Source: Mytilus edulis (lineage: Eukaryota > Mollusca > Bivalvia > Mytilida > Mytilidae). From it: a DNA stretch of 64,000 bases. Shown here one piece after another: positions 46,401 through 58,915 of this stretch. The stretch covers positions 6,290,207 to 6,354,206 of the forward strand of contig NC_092353.1 of NCBI RefSeq assembly GCF_963676685.1. Reading direction: 5' to 3'. A model generated the notes under the pieces. It was not told where the DNA came from and ran no database searches. It saw only the letters and a list, made by a program, of their open reading frames with translations. How positions within the stretch are numbered: the stretch's first letter is position 1; every line of letters begins with the position of its first letter. The position numbers and the translations under genes are program-made.

Positions 46401-47165
46401 TTTATTTTATCAGTTCCTAGTTGATATATTGCAGTTATAAGTTGATATTTCTCAGTTCCAAGTTTACATTTCTCAGTTTAAAGTTGACATTTCTTAGTGC
46501 TAGATAGTTTTTCTTTCATTAGACAAGACAATAACATACTAGTATGCTTATAACGTCATGCACATTCTCGTTTATTTTCATCCTTTTTCGATTGTTTAAT
46601 TTCATTTATTTCCTTTATGTTTTTTATAATCAATTGTATTTAGTATTTCAACTGATAAAGTTCGGCAACTGACAAAGCAGATAATATATTAAGTATAAAA
46701 GGATCAGTGAAATATCATAAACAATTACTAGAAATTTAAGATGGATATGAAAGTACTGTAAAAGAAAACATTTGATGACCTATTATTATACAACTATTTA
46801 CTTTTGATGAGGTTATTACACTAGTGTTATTACCAATGTTATTTCAACTGATCGGGCAGAGCTTATGTTTTAATTTGCATAAGGACAGTCTATTTGAAGA
46901 TTTGTGTGATAAGGATGATTGCCGTTATAATCAATATTGAATTCTAATCACCTATCAGTGTAACTAAACGCATATACTGAGTGTATAATATGGGACGAAT
47001 AACTGGACACTTCATTGATTAGTTTATCCCAAAACTCCTGTCTATAGATGGACTGGTCTTGAATGAGCGAACTTCTTAAACCCCGCCCAGTCAAGTAAAA
47101 AAATCTAGTAATACATGTTTTATCAATAAAACAGATATCACAGAATCTTACAAACGTTAACGTTT
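46401..47165. other. No gene seen
   Basis: AT-rich. A TTGATATTTCTCAGTTCCAAG-like word repeats three times at 46420-46510 (CAGTTCCAAGT, CAGTTTAAAGT). Otherwise nothing. Confidence 0.45.
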
Positions 47166-47475
47166 AAATAAAACATTCATAACTTAGTAACAGTCGGATT
47201 TTTATGTTTCCATTTGCCTCTGGCCTTTGTTATTCTTGCCTGATTTTTAATTTTCGTTTCTTGTGTATATTCCGGAGTTTAGTATGACGTCCATTATCAC
47301 TAAACTAGTAAACATTTTTGTTTAGGGGCCAGCTGAAGCACGCCTCCCGGTGTGGGAGTTTCTCGCTGCATTGAAGACCCATTGGTGGCCTTCGGCTGTT
47401 GTCTGCTCTTTGGTCGCGTTGTTGTCTCTTTGAAACATTCCTCATTTCCTTTCTCAATTTTATTTTTTATAGAGT
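47166..47475 (+). repeat. 3' tail of a Penelope-like element (plus strand)
   Basis: Contains GCCTCTGGCCTTTGTTATTC, GGGGCCAGCTGAAGCACGCC, TCTCGCTGCATTGAAGACC and GTTGTTGTCTCTTTGAAACA before CTCAATTTTATT. It is the same tail as at 6243-6890 (minus), without the coding part, that is, strongly 5'-truncated. Confidence 0.8.
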
Positions 47476-47724
47476 TTGTCTTTAGTGCCGTGTGGAGACA
47501 GTATAGTGCCTCCCCGTGCTTCAGGTTCATGCTCTTATGATATACTAGATAATGGAGTGTGTGTCCGAACTAGAACTTCTCTATATTCATTACTTTAGGA
47601 ATATTCATCAGAAATTAATATTCAATATTCAGCCCCATTCTACCTATTAGTCAGACGTCAGTCGCTACCCTGATATACTCCTGTCTTTTGTTTTGTCCTC
47701 TGTTTTTGTAGTTTATATACTTTG

Positions 47725-47835
47725 TCGGGTATACATGACCCATTGGTGGCCTTCGTCTGTTGTCTGCTATTTGGTCTGGTTGTTGTCTCTTTGACACATT
47801 CCCCATTTCCATTTTCAATTTTATTCAGATTTTTT
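47725..47835 (+). repeat. Second short Penelope-like tail
   Basis: CCCATTGGTGGCCTTCGTCT, GGTTGTTGTCTCTTTGACAC and CAATTTTATT repeat the last 110 bases of the tail. It lies 250 bp from the previous one in the same orientation. Confidence 0.8.
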
Positions 47836-48045
47836 AAACTACTGATGAGTCGGTTTAGCAGAAGCGTTGAACTGCTTTTTCAGAGATATCATCTGTCATT
47901 GCTAGTATCATAGGTGTCTTTAGATATCTTTTATTTGAATCAAACTAGCTTACAACGAATTTACATCATAATATACACGTAACCTTTCAAAATGTGTGTA
48001 ATTTTTGTACAAAAGAAAATACGAATATGTTTTAAGATAAGTACT

Positions 48046-48196
<151 letters not shown>

Positions 48197-48227
48197 GTGT
48201 ATTGTTATTATTATCATTATTACTATT

Positions 48228-48440
48228 AGCTCACCTAGCCGATAGGCTAAGTGAGCTTTTCTTATCACTTGGCGTCCGTAGTCCGTCGTCCGTCATCCGT
48301 CGATCGTTGTCGTCGTCCGTTAACTTTTACAAAAATCTTCTCCTCTGAAACTACTAGGCCAAATTAACCAAACTTGGCCTCAATTAACTCTAGGGTATCT
48401 AGTTTAAAAATATTGTCCGTTGACCTTGCCTGCCAACTAA
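48228..48440 (+). repeat. Mollusc AGCTCACC…GTGAGCT / GTCCGTCGTCCGT repeat
   Basis: Starts AGCTCACCTAGCCGATAGGC and has its inverted partner GTGAGCTTTTC. It then has CGTCCGTAGTCCGTCGTCC and TTTTACAAAAATCTTCTCCT, a sequence block widespread in molluscs from memory. A trace of the start (TTTTTAGCTCACCGTTCC) also lies at 38736. Confidence 0.7.
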
Positions 48441-48945
48441 CATGGCCGACATTGCTAAAAATAGAACATAGGAATAAAATGCAGTTTTTGGGTTATATCT
48501 CTGAAACTGAAGCATTTAGAGCAAATCTGACATGGGATAAAATAATGTTTATCAGATTAAGATCTATCTGCCTTGAAATTTGTTGGGTTGCTGCCACTGA
48601 AATGGTAATTCAAGGATATTTTGCAGTTTTTTAGTGATTATCTTGAATATTATTAGAGATAGAGATATAAACTGTAAACAGCAGTAATGTGTAGCAACGT
48701 AAGATCTACAAATAAGTCAACATGACCAACGGTCATTTTTTTTTTATTAAATATTGCTATGAGCTTTTAATTCGAAACAGCTTTCACTTACTTTACTCTA
48801 GGGTTTGTATTTTTTGGGTTATTGTGTGTTTTGTTTTGAGTCGATTTGCTGAGTTAAGCCCTTTTTAACTAACCAATCTTAAAATTTGTTCTCATATTTT
48901 TCTGTCACACGACTGTTGCATGTAATTTGGTGGATTTGTCACAAA
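48441..48945. other. No gene seen
   Basis: Continuation of the GTCCGTCGTC-type repeat fades by about 48640. The rest is AT-rich. Confidence 0.4.
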
Positions 48946-50290
48946 GAAAGCATGTTTAAACCGCCACATTTCCGTTTGTTGTTTGTACATAAATTAGGAC
49001 GTTATTTGTCTTATTTCGGGCCTTTTAAAACCTACTTTTCGGGATGCCTTTAAATAATTGTTTCTATTTTCTCTTTTTTCATGTTATTGTGATTGTCTGA
49101 TTTTGTTTATTTTGTTTTTGTTTATTGTTGTTATGTTTTTGGCCCTTGTCATTATATGTACCATCTTCGTATCATCTAATTTGTTTTTAAATTTAAAGAG
49201 TAAAAAACTTGAACAGAATGAAATATATTTTAAATTTAATATATATAATTTATCAGACAGAAATGCTTCGTTAATCTCTGGTAGCATTCATTTGAGGGTT
49301 ATCTCCTGAATTTGGAATACGGCAGACATAATACTCCCTGAAAGTATAAAAATTAAGCTGATTACTTTGATTAAAATGAATTACTACTGGTGCCTTTATT
49401 TGGGCCAACAAACATCGTTTACATGAAGTAGTGTAGTTTTTAATTATTTCACTCTTCTTTGTAAGCTGCGTCAACAAATCAGAAAGAGGAACATGTGTAG
49501 AGATATTAAAGCTTTCAACATGCTTGTACACATTGAACTCAGTTTCCTCTCTTGGCCGATAATTTCGTTGTTTTTGTTGGTGACTGCATTCTGCTAGCAA
49601 AGTTAAATGAGCTGACGTAGAGTAAACCTTGCAAGCACCAGTTAAAAGTGATACTGTGAATTCATTTATTTTCGTGGGAACCATTTTCTTGGATTGAATT
49701 AAACTAACATTTTTTATGGATAATTGATTTCTTGGTTTTGTCGATCTCTGCATACAAAGTCTACAGAAAATTTGTAATTCGTTGAACATTTAAATTGGTG
49801 GTTCACATGTTCTCAAAAAATCATCGAAAATTGGTATCCAACAATTAATAATAAATCCGCAGTATATCATTATTATCATTATGTCTGTCAACATTTGTGA
49901 ATGAGTGTTGTAGATGGGGACATTAGCAATTTTTTTATTGTTTGAAACCACATGTGTAAAAGATTTGTTGGCGACAAAGTACTTTGACGATTTTCTTATC
50001 ATTAGACGTTATTAATGTATAAAGTTTAGCTAAAACTAAACTCATCATTGTCATCCAATAATTTTCAAACATAGGTCGAATTAGGAATAAATGACCAACA
50101 TTTATGTCATCAAATATTCATCAAATATTTGTTCAATACTAGAATCAAAATAAACTGAATGTCTTGCGGTGCATTATCATTGCGCGAAAACAATTATTAC
50201 ACATGCGCGCAGCTTTTGATTTCATTTGAGAGCATGTATCTTATAGGTTAACCCCGGTTAATACAAGTAAATGCAGGTAGCTTATATTTT
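48946..50290. repeat. Dispersed repeat block homologous to 3350-4240
   Basis: 48965-49035 shows the SINE-like words TTTCCGTTTGTTGTTTGTAC and TTTCGGGCCTTTTA. 49215-49754 and 50160-50290 match 3510-4230 in order and orientation. On the minus strand the words TGCAG|AGATCGACAAAACC, CCAAGAAATCAATT and AAAATAAATGAATTCACAG belong to a repeat family common in bivalves (from memory). A 172-codon minus frame (49789-49271) is open here but contains stops in the sister copy, so I do not call it a gene. Confidence 0.6.
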
Positions 50291-50929
50291 TTTTAATTTA
50301 TAGTTTTAATTCGTGTTTTTAACTATTTACAAGTTCAAGTATCCCGTCCGTTTGTCTATGTTTGTCTTAGTACCTTGCTAACTAACGAAGAGATACACAA
50401 GGGATTTCAATCATGAATAGTACGTTTAAATATGCACAGGAACTCAATCCTAGAATTATGTACAGATAATGTTCACAAGTACCATTCAGAATGACTTTGG
50501 AATGTTGATCAGTTTCTATCCTGCCTTTGCAATTCTTTACCGTGTATGACCATGAAATATCATCTGACTTACGTGTTCTACTGATACGCACACAAGAAAC
50601 TCCATGTGTGTGCCATGACGCAACTTTACAAACTTACCTAAATCATCTACTAAAGCGATCAATATTTATTAAAATCCAAAAAAGAATACTTTTTACTCTG
50701 AAATATTCAGAATTAAGCTACATATATGCCGTTAGCTGTTTTTATGGATTTCTCATGATCACTTTTTATATTTTTGTTTTTAATTCAATTATTTACAAAT
50801 ATGTTGACAATTATTAGATATTGTCATATTTATTACGGATTACCTTCATTCTTTACAAATGTACCCGTGTTAGCTGTTAAATAAATGAAATCGAATGTAA
50901 TCAAAACCTCTGCACAGACGTAAGCGTTC
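50291..50929. other. 3' flank of the lectin gene, no gene seen
   Basis: Opposing open frames at 50382-50591 (minus) and 50527-50817 (plus) have no recognisable features. A terminal lectin exon could lie here but is not evident. Confidence 0.4.
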
Positions 50930-53205
50930 TTAATCCCCTAATGTGCGAATACTGATGATGATTAGAATTACCTGTTGACTTTCACATACGTAGGAATTAG
51001 TAGAAGAACATGGAAAGTCATTCCATTTATACCCAAATACAGAGCGAAGCTCCAAGCAACCTTCAACATTTCCGACGTTATCGGGTTGACCAGGGTTCCA
51101 AAGGCTATATTTAACCTTAGATAGGTCGAATGCCCATCTCCAGTCTTGCTTCCCAACATCTGACGCTCCTATCAATGTTGAGCCAAGATTGCCATCTAAA
51201 ATATGTTTAAGGATAAACTGATCGTATTCATTTAAGCTTTATACACAATATACCTTACGCATGGTTCGGTAACTAAATACATATACGGAATAGTTTAAAC
51301 ATCCAAAAGTTTACACCAATAGGACAATAGTAATTGTAGCACAACTAACCGTGTCTCGTTCTTTTTAAACGGCGAAGATATATATGAAACAATAAAAAAA
51401 ATATTTTCTTACATTGCAAAATGCTTCAACACTTAGGGTAGATAATCGGTACGGATTTCCTCAAATAGAGTGTTCTTATACTTTAACAGAATGATTTTAT
51501 GTCCATATATTTTTTCAAAATTCAAAAAGAATGGATCACCGTGCTATTTTCAAGCTAAAAGTATATTCAATAGAAATATTATTAAGTAAAAAAGGGAAAC
51601 TTTTTCTATCATTTCTTTTGGAAAAAATCCTATCCTAGTTATCTACCCTTTAATAGCAAAAAAATCAATTTGATTCAAAAAGACACAAACATTTGGTATT
51701 TGGTATTTGTAGAACGGTCTGAATAATGCAATACCTTGTTTGTTTTTCTTTAATCCAGCAAACAGTCTTGCCAATTAATTGCCAATCTGCCTCAAAATTT
51801 TCTGATTTAAGAAAAGGACTATACATTTATTGAGAACAACTAAATCAAATGAGGAACTTGCTACAATTAGTCGCTATCTTGCATTTGATACTGATGATGA
51901 AGTTTTATATCTTTTAGCTGACATATTATTTGATAACAGCATGGTTTAGGGTAGATTAACGGTATAGCACCGTTATTCGATTTGCAGTTGAAATGGGTGT
52001 ACTAGTATTATATAATGATAAACGGGAACAGTTATGCTATTCGCATTAAATGATCCCTGTACTAGCAAAACATTCTTCATAATTATATAGGTTTACAAAT
52101 AAGTGAATATCTAATCAATTTCAAATTTTTAGCTGTATGATAATAGTATACCTTTTATATTTGTCACTACCCAATTATGTTCTGAAACATCTTCTATCTT
52201 AACAAGATACCCTCCCATTGTTCGACACTGCTCCTGTAAATAAAATAAGTACACTTTTAATATATCTATACACACAACATTGAAACAAACAGGTTCTAAA
52301 AGTTCATTGTTTATAAAGTCGATTAGATTTTCCAATATTAATTCCAAAAGATTATAACAATCACTTTAATTTGAATCAGTCATTAAACCAAATAGATTTC
52401 TCATATTCAATTATAGCCCATGATCTTATTTCTATGTATGAAATCATATTTATAAGCAAGAAAAAGGAGTTTTGAATAAAAATGCATTAGAATCGCGTTA
52501 ACAAAAATGCTATTTCATCACACATAATTCCAATAAAAAAATGAAAAATATACATGTAAGATTGAATGTAAATAGATACAACTTTACCTCTGCCATCCGC
52601 CATGACTTTTTGTCACTTTGATATATGTAGCAATGGTCTTTATATTCTTTCCATCCTTTTCTGCAAATGTTAGATTTTTCTGCAAATGCATATTTATTAT
52701 TTTGAAAATACCTTTTGGTATCATTGTTTGTTTTTTGTTTTTTTTTTTTCTTTAGATATTACTCTTTTAACAATTAGACCACAACTTTCAATTTACTCAA
52801 AACACTGAATTTATTTTTCGGTTCAAAACTGTGTTGTCTTAATATCCTTAAAAAGGTCTTTTTAGCAAGTGTTTTGTACGGTAAATTGAGTCATATATGC
52901 ATTGGTTTCCTGGTAAAACTGTATTTCTATAGTTTTTCTTTCGTAGATTAAGTTCAGCCAAATTTCGATTATTTTGTTGATCAAACTTTAAAAGATATAT
53001 TTTGTCTGTAATGTTGTAATTGAAAAACCTTACCTTTGATATTAACCTCAAGTTTTTCTACCGTTTGAAGTACACCTTTCATGTTCTCTTGCATCTTATT
53101 TAAAGACGCTTTTATTTCGTTGATGAGGTTTGCCTCTTTTTCCTGAAAACATATTTCTGCCTCGGACATGCAGATTACTACAGCTATCAAATACACGGCC
53201 AACAT
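50930..53205 (-). CDS. Secreted C-type lectin (four exons)
   Basis: Minus-strand exons 53205-53034, 52679-52588, 52233-52152 and 51195-50972 have introns of phase 1, 0 and 1, all GT-AG, and sum to 570 nt (190 codons). Exon 1 carries a signal peptide (MLAVYLIAVVICMSEAE, residues 1-17) and a short amphipathic helix/coiled-coil neck. Exons 2-4 encode one C-type lectin domain: CRKGW and HCYIY, SWRMAEEQC, GGYLVKI, WRWAFDLSKV, WNPGQPDNVG, EGCLEL, KWNDFPC and YVCES. Six cysteines allow the long-form disulfide pattern. QPD together with WND are the calcium- and sugar-binding motifs; QPD usually favours galactose-type ligands. Bivalve lectins of this kind act in pathogen recognition; that role is inferred. 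After codon 190 a GT donor (CAG|GTAATT) may lead to another exon. Read straight on, the frame ends at a TAA at 50930 after 13 more codons. Confidence 0.85.
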
Positions 53206-54100
53206 TTCTGGCTATGTATGTTTGCATAAACAACAATATTAAACAGGTTTTTATTAGAGCATTTGCATTAATCACGTATCCGGATACGTGCACGGATCGA
53301 CGTTCACGTATCAGGCAGATTTGTATAAAATAATGATTAAGCCCCAACCTTAATTAAAACTTAACAGAGGTAAAATATGCACCAAATAATGATTATACAT
53401 GGTTAAAACACTAAATACTCATTTTTGTATAAGACCAAAAGCATACACGCTTCGTATTGAAGAACTGTGATAAGTGTATATTTTTTCCTATACAAACAAC
53501 AATGAACAAAGAGAACACACCTTGCCTACGGAAACTGACAAGATCATTATTTATCAAAAATAGTGTGTTAATTGCCAGAGACGGGTTTAGAAGAGGGTCC
53601 AGGGCACCCGGCCCTTCCTTATCTAGAATATTTGTTTTCAAATCACAAGGATGTTTTGGAAAATATTGTCCAGGCCTCACTTGTCAAACTGCTTATAGAA
53701 CCGAAAAATAAGCGCCCCCCCCCCTCCCCACCTTCCACCCTTTCAAAATATGCTTGACGACCACATTTTTAATCTTTATCTTCTCTTGTACGTTTTTTGT
53801 CCCGAAATGCCAGCTGCTTCAAGTTCTAACTACACAGAGTATGGATTGGGGATGTTTGGGCTTCATTTCTGTATTTTGTATCTTTAAAAATAATAGCTGT
53901 TTTGTAATTATATTTGTCTATCATCACATTTGTTTCTGTATTCAGTATATTTTTATCCAATCCCTTATTGTTTGCAGTTATTCAGTTTGAAAAAGAAAAA
54001 ACCGTGATATGCTGAATATAAATTATATTTAAGGAGGCGCAATGCAGTAAAATCCGCCCCTGTCAGCATCATTTATTCTGTATTATAATATATATATATA
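53206..54100. other. Upstream flank of the lectin gene, no gene seen
   Basis: No recognisable gene. 53580-53640 (GGGTCCAGGGCACCCGGCCC) and a C run at 53713 are locally GC-rich. Open frames on both strands there look accidental. Confidence 0.4.
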
Positions 54101-54102
54101 TA

Positions 54103-55502
54103 CTGTGACGTATTAAATTTATATTAAAATCCAGTTTGTTACATCTTGTGATCAATTTTATTTGACAGTCGCCAATGGCAGTCAGCAGGGTTAAAGAACA
54201 TCAGTTGTTCGACCTGTTAGTCAAATGCGTTTTGTTTAAATATACTTTTTCACTTTGTTGGTCTTTTGGAAAATGTTGTTTGTGCTGTTTTTAGACCCTT
54301 CTACAACGAAATTTGTTTGACATGCACACGTATAAAAATTGCGGTTTTTATCCAACGCAATCATAGGTTTGAACGTAGTTTTCAATTTAGACTCGTTTAT
54401 ATATATTTTTTGTTTGGGCATGTATCATATTTTCCCTCCGTTTTATATGATCCGTTCATCCTATATTGACTCTTAAATTCAAGAGTCAATCTTAAATTGA
54501 GAGTAAATTATATGGCCTTCCAAATACCGTTTCGATCCCTAACATCACTGAAGAGACATATATTGTCGAAATCTAGATCTGGTGTACTAAAGAAATATTG
54601 ACACCGAATGTTTGTGGTGCAACATCGTGGCCACAAGTTAACAATTTTTTTTTTCTGTGACGTATTAAATTTATATTAAAATCCAGTTTGTTACATCTTG
54701 TGATCAATTTTATTTGGCAGTCGCCAATGGCAGTCAGCAGGGTTAAAGAACATCAGTTGTTCGACCTGTTAGTCAAATGCGTTTTGTTTAAATATACTTT
54801 TTCACTTTGTTGGTCTTTTGGAAAATGTTGTTTGTGCTGTTTTTAGACCCTTCTACAACGAAATTTGTTTGACATGCACACGTATAAAAATTGCGGTTTT
54901 TATCCAACGCAATCATAGGTTTGAACGTAGTTTTCAATTTAGACTCGTTTATATATATTTTTTGTTTGGGCATGTATCATATTTTCCCTCCGTTTTATAT
55001 GATCCGTTCATCCTATATTGACTCTTAAATTCAAGAGTCAATCTTAAATTGAGAGTAAATTATATGGCCTTCCAAATACCGTTTCGATCCCTAACATCAC
55101 TGAAGAGACATATATTGTCGAAATCTAGATCTGGTGTACTAAAGAAATATTGACACCGAATGTTTGTGGTGCAACATCGTGGCCACAAGTTAACAAATTT
55201 TTTTTTTCTGTGACGTATTAAATTTATATTAAAATCCAGTTTGTTACATCTTGTGATCAATTTTATTTGGCAGTCGCCAATGGCAGTCAGCAGGGTTAAA
55301 GAACATCAGTTGTTCGACCTGTTAGTCAAATGCGTTTTGTTTAAATATACTTTTTCACTTTGTTGGTCTTTTGGAAAATGTTGTTTGTGCTGTTTTTAGA
55401 CCCTTCTACAACGAAATTTGTTTGACATGCACACGTATAAAAATTGCGGTTTTTATCCAACGCAATCATAGGTTTGAACGTAGTTTTCAATTTAGACTCG
55501 TT

Positions 55503-55505
<3 letters not shown>
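54103..55505 (+). repeat. Tandem array of a 552-bp unit, 2.5 copies
   Basis: Units start CTGTGACGTATTAAATTTAT at 54103, 54655 and 55208. The first two are complete and almost identical (for example TTTGACAGTCG/TTTGGCAGTCG). The third is cut at about 55505 by a TA repeat. TA repeats bound the array at both ends (54090 and 55505). The unit carries GAAGAGACATATATTGTCGA and CTGGTGTACTAAAG, also seen at 25460-25525, and an 18-bp hairpin TTGACTCTTAA…TTAAGATTGACTCTTGAATT-like segment. Repeated small open frames are copies of one another and not genes. Confidence 0.92.
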
Positions 55506-55548
<43 letters not shown>

Positions 55549-55552
55549 CAAT
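55505..55552. repeat. (TA)n microsatellite
   Basis: Two runs of TA separated by one break. It marks the end of the 552-bp array. Confidence 0.9.
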
Positions 55553-55589
55553 TATTGGCGTAAAAGTCAGCATTTCGTGCGTAAAAATG

Positions 55590-58500
55590 ACCACCAAAGT
55601 AGGCACGGGGTTTAACTATGCATTTCCCTGCATACTTAAACTGTAGCGATATATTTCTCTATGAAAAACTTATTTGTTCATTGAATTACGGTATTAGTCT
55701 TAAAGGCTTTTACATTATCTTCCACATGCACCAAAAATTAGCTCAATTGCGTTTATTTTCGTGAAATGCCGACACTTCGAAATTTCAAGGCGTATATATG
55801 ATGACCTATGCGCTTGCTTCAAACATATAACTTAAGAGTGCACGGTCTTTAATCATATATTTCTCATTTAAACTGATATATATATTGCTTTTTATTTATG
55901 AAATAGATAAAGTGTAAAATACCTTAATTTTTGGTTAAATTATATAAAGCCAACTTTCTTAGTTAAAAAGATATATTTAATAAACCGATATATACGCCTC
56001 GTTAAAAGGGTTTTCTTTTCTAGCAATGAATCTCACGTGATTAAATACGTCACATGTAATGTGAAGGACATTTGATATCATGTACAGGCTGTAGAAAATG
56101 GAAGTTATATATTTTGAGATTTACACTATATTACGAGTTTATCAAGGTATGAGAATTCCAAATAGGATTTTATTTGTATTATTTGTTTATTGTCAGTATA
56201 ATAGATATAATAGATAGGTATTAAATGCATTTAGTTGTTATTTTTGGCTAGATGAGCTCTTGACCTACTTAACGTAATAAATAACAATAGCTTATTTTGA
56301 TTTAAATTTATCACAGACCCTGGCGGATCTAGAAATTTTCATAAAGTAGGGGCCCTCTCTAGTCAACTTTCAATGATTCCACAGTGGCGAATTCAAAAGC
56401 GGTAAGATTGTGTGTTCACTATATAACCCCCCCCTTTTTTGTCCTGGGTTAGGAACCCCTTTTTAAAATGGCTTGATCCGCCTGTGTTCCCTTAATATTT
56501 AACCACTTTTCAGAAATAGAACCTTGCGCCCCCTTAAATCTACCTCTGGGCTCTGGGTTATATCTCCAATTGAGGTCATATTAGAGAAATCAGGTGTACA
56601 AACACCAAAGTAGGCACGGGGTTTAAGTATGCATTTCCCTCTATACATAAATTGTAACGATATATTTTTATATATGTATTGCTTTTCATTTATGAAATAG
56701 ATAAAGTGTAAGATACCTTAATTTTTTGTTTAAATTAAGTAAAACCAACTTTCTTAGTTTAAAAAGATATATTTAATAAACCGATATACGCCTCGTTAAA
56801 AGGTTTTTCTATTGCAATGAATCTCACGTGATTAAATACGTTAATACAATGATTTTTATAGTTGTTACAATAATGAAACAATAATGACACAAATCATAAA
56901 CATGAATTTAACTATTTCTTAGATGTTAATCTACAACCAGATCAGAGCCATATACATAAAAAGGCACAACAATATATTTATTAGCTAGATGAGCTGTTGA
57001 CCTACTTAACGTAATAAATAACAATAGCTTATTTAGATTTAAATTTATCACAGACCCCGGCGGATCTAGAAATTTTCATAAAGTAGGGGCCCTCTCTAGT
57101 CATTATTCAGTGATTCCACAGTGGCGGATTCAAAAGCGGTAAGATTGTGTGTTCCCTATATAATCCCCCCTTTTTTGTCCTGGGTTAGGAACCCCTTTTT
57201 AAAATGGCTTGATCCGCCTGTGTTCCCTTTATATTCAACCAATTTTTCAGAAATAGTTCCCTGCACCCCCTTAAATCTCCCTCTGGGCTCTGGGTTATAT
57301 CTCCAATTGAGGTCATATTAGAGAAATCAGGTGTACAAACACCAAAGTAGGCACGGAGTTTAAGTATGCATTTCCCCTCTATACATAAACTGTAACGATA
57401 TATAATTATATAGAAATTGTTTTTTATTTATGAAATAGATAAAGTGTAAGATACCTTAATGTTTTGTTTAAATTAAGTAAAACCAACTTTCTTAGTTTAA
57501 AAAGATATATTTAATAAACCGATATACGCCTCGTTAAAAGGTTTTTTTATACGCCCGTCAAAATTTTGACGGGACGTATTATGGTATACAAATGTCTGGT
57601 GTCCGTCCGTCTGTCCGTCCGTCTGTCCGTCTGTCCGGCGTAAACATGTCGCACCGTAACTTGAGAACGACTTATCCAAATTTCATGAAACTTAATATAG
57701 TTGTTTCTTATGATGGTCAAATGATCTGTATACTGTTTGGTGAAAATAAGATTTAAACTTTTTGAGTTACGGCACTTTGTAACTAAAACAGGGGTGTGCT
57801 TTTTTTCACATGTCGCACCGTATCTCAAAAACGTTTCTTGATTATTGCTTAAAACTTTACACACTTCTTAGTTATATTAATCTTAATATCTGTATACTTT
57901 TTGGTGATGATTCAAAATTTCCTTTTTGAGTTTTTGAGTATTTTGTTAAAACGGGGAGGGTTTTTTTACATGTCGCGCCGTATCTCAAAAAACGATTTAT
58001 GATTATTGCTTAAAACTTTACACACTTCTTTGTTATATTAATCTAAAGATCTGTATACTTTTTGGTGATGACTCAAAATTTTATTTTTGAGTTATTGAGT
58101 ATTTTGTAAAACAGGGGAGGGTTTTTTTACATGTCGCGCCGTAGCTCAAAACCAATTTATGATTATTGCTTGAAACTGTACACACTTCTTTGTTATACTA
58201 ATCTAAAGATCTGTATACTTTTTGGTTTGATTCAAAATTTTATTTTAGTGATATTTGTAAACAAAAACAAGGTGGGAAGGAGGGGGTTCACATGTCCCGC
58301 CGTGTCTCAAAAACAATAAATGGTTATTGCTTAAAACTTCCTCAGAAACTATTTATGATTATTGCATAAAATTCCACACAAGACGTCGGGTGTAAGCTGT
58401 TTATTTTTTTTATAGCAATGAATCTCACGTGCTTAAATACGTTATTACAATGATTTTTATAATTGTTACAATAATGAAACAATAATGACACAAATCATAA

Positions 58501-58915
58501 ACATGAATTTAACTATTTCTTAGATGTTAATCTACAACGAGCCATATACATAAAAAGGCACAACAACATATTTATTAGCTAGATGAGCTGTTGACCTACT
58601 TAATGTAATAAATAACAATAGCTTATTTAGATTTAAATTTATCACAGACCCGGGCGGATCTAGAAATTTTCATAAAGTAGGAGCCCTCTCTAGTCATTCT
58701 TCAGTGATTCCACAGTGGCGGATTCAAAAGCGGTAAGATTTTGTGTTCCCTATATAATCCCCCCTTTTTGTCCCGGGTTAGGAACCCCTTTTTAAAATGG
58801 GTTGATCCGTCTGTGTTCCCTTTATATTCCACCAATTGTTCAGAAATAACACCCTGCTCCCCCTTAAATCCACCTCTGGGCTCTGGGTTATATCTCCAAT
58901 TGAGGTCATATTAAT
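55590..58915 (+). repeat. Three tandem blocks starting CACCAAAGTAGGCACGG
   Basis: Blocks begin near 55587, 56606 and 57344. Each holds ATGCATTTCCC, AATAGATAAAGTGTAA, ATATTTAATAAACCGATATA, CTCACGTG, AGCTAGATGAGCTGTTGACC-type sequence and GGCGGATCTAGAAATTTTCA. Each then ends GGGTTATATCTCCAATTGAG. Embedded in each is a MITE-like piece from (T/C)GGCGGATCTAG to CTTGATCCGCCTGTG, with an inner AGTGGCG(G/A)ATTCAAAAGCGG. The first block has about 275 extra bases; the third has an insertion at 57548-58411. Confidence 0.88.
57548..58411 (+). mobile_element. ACGCCCGTC…GACGGGACGTATTATGG insertion with ~175-bp internal repeats
   Basis: Absent from the sister block (empty site between GTTAAAAGGTTTTT and GCAATGAATC near 56812). 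Starts ATACGCCCGTCAAAATTTTG with the inverted GACGGGACGTATTATGG, then a GTCCGTCCGTCTGTCC microsatellite (57600-57640). This is followed by about 3.5 copies of a 170-178 bp unit (ACATGTCGC(A/G)CCGTATCTCAAAA … TGATTATTGCTTAAAAC … TCTGTATACTTTTTGG). From memory this type is common in molluscs. No transposase is seen. Confidence 0.75.

Noticed and set aside
49271-49789. 172-codon minus-strand frame as a host gene
   Set aside because: Lies in a dispersed repeat whose sister copy at 3510-4073 is interrupted by stops, and shows no known domain.
54236-55646. Repeated 61-67 codon frames in the 552-bp array
   Set aside because: Identical by recent tandem duplication; no feature suggests translation.
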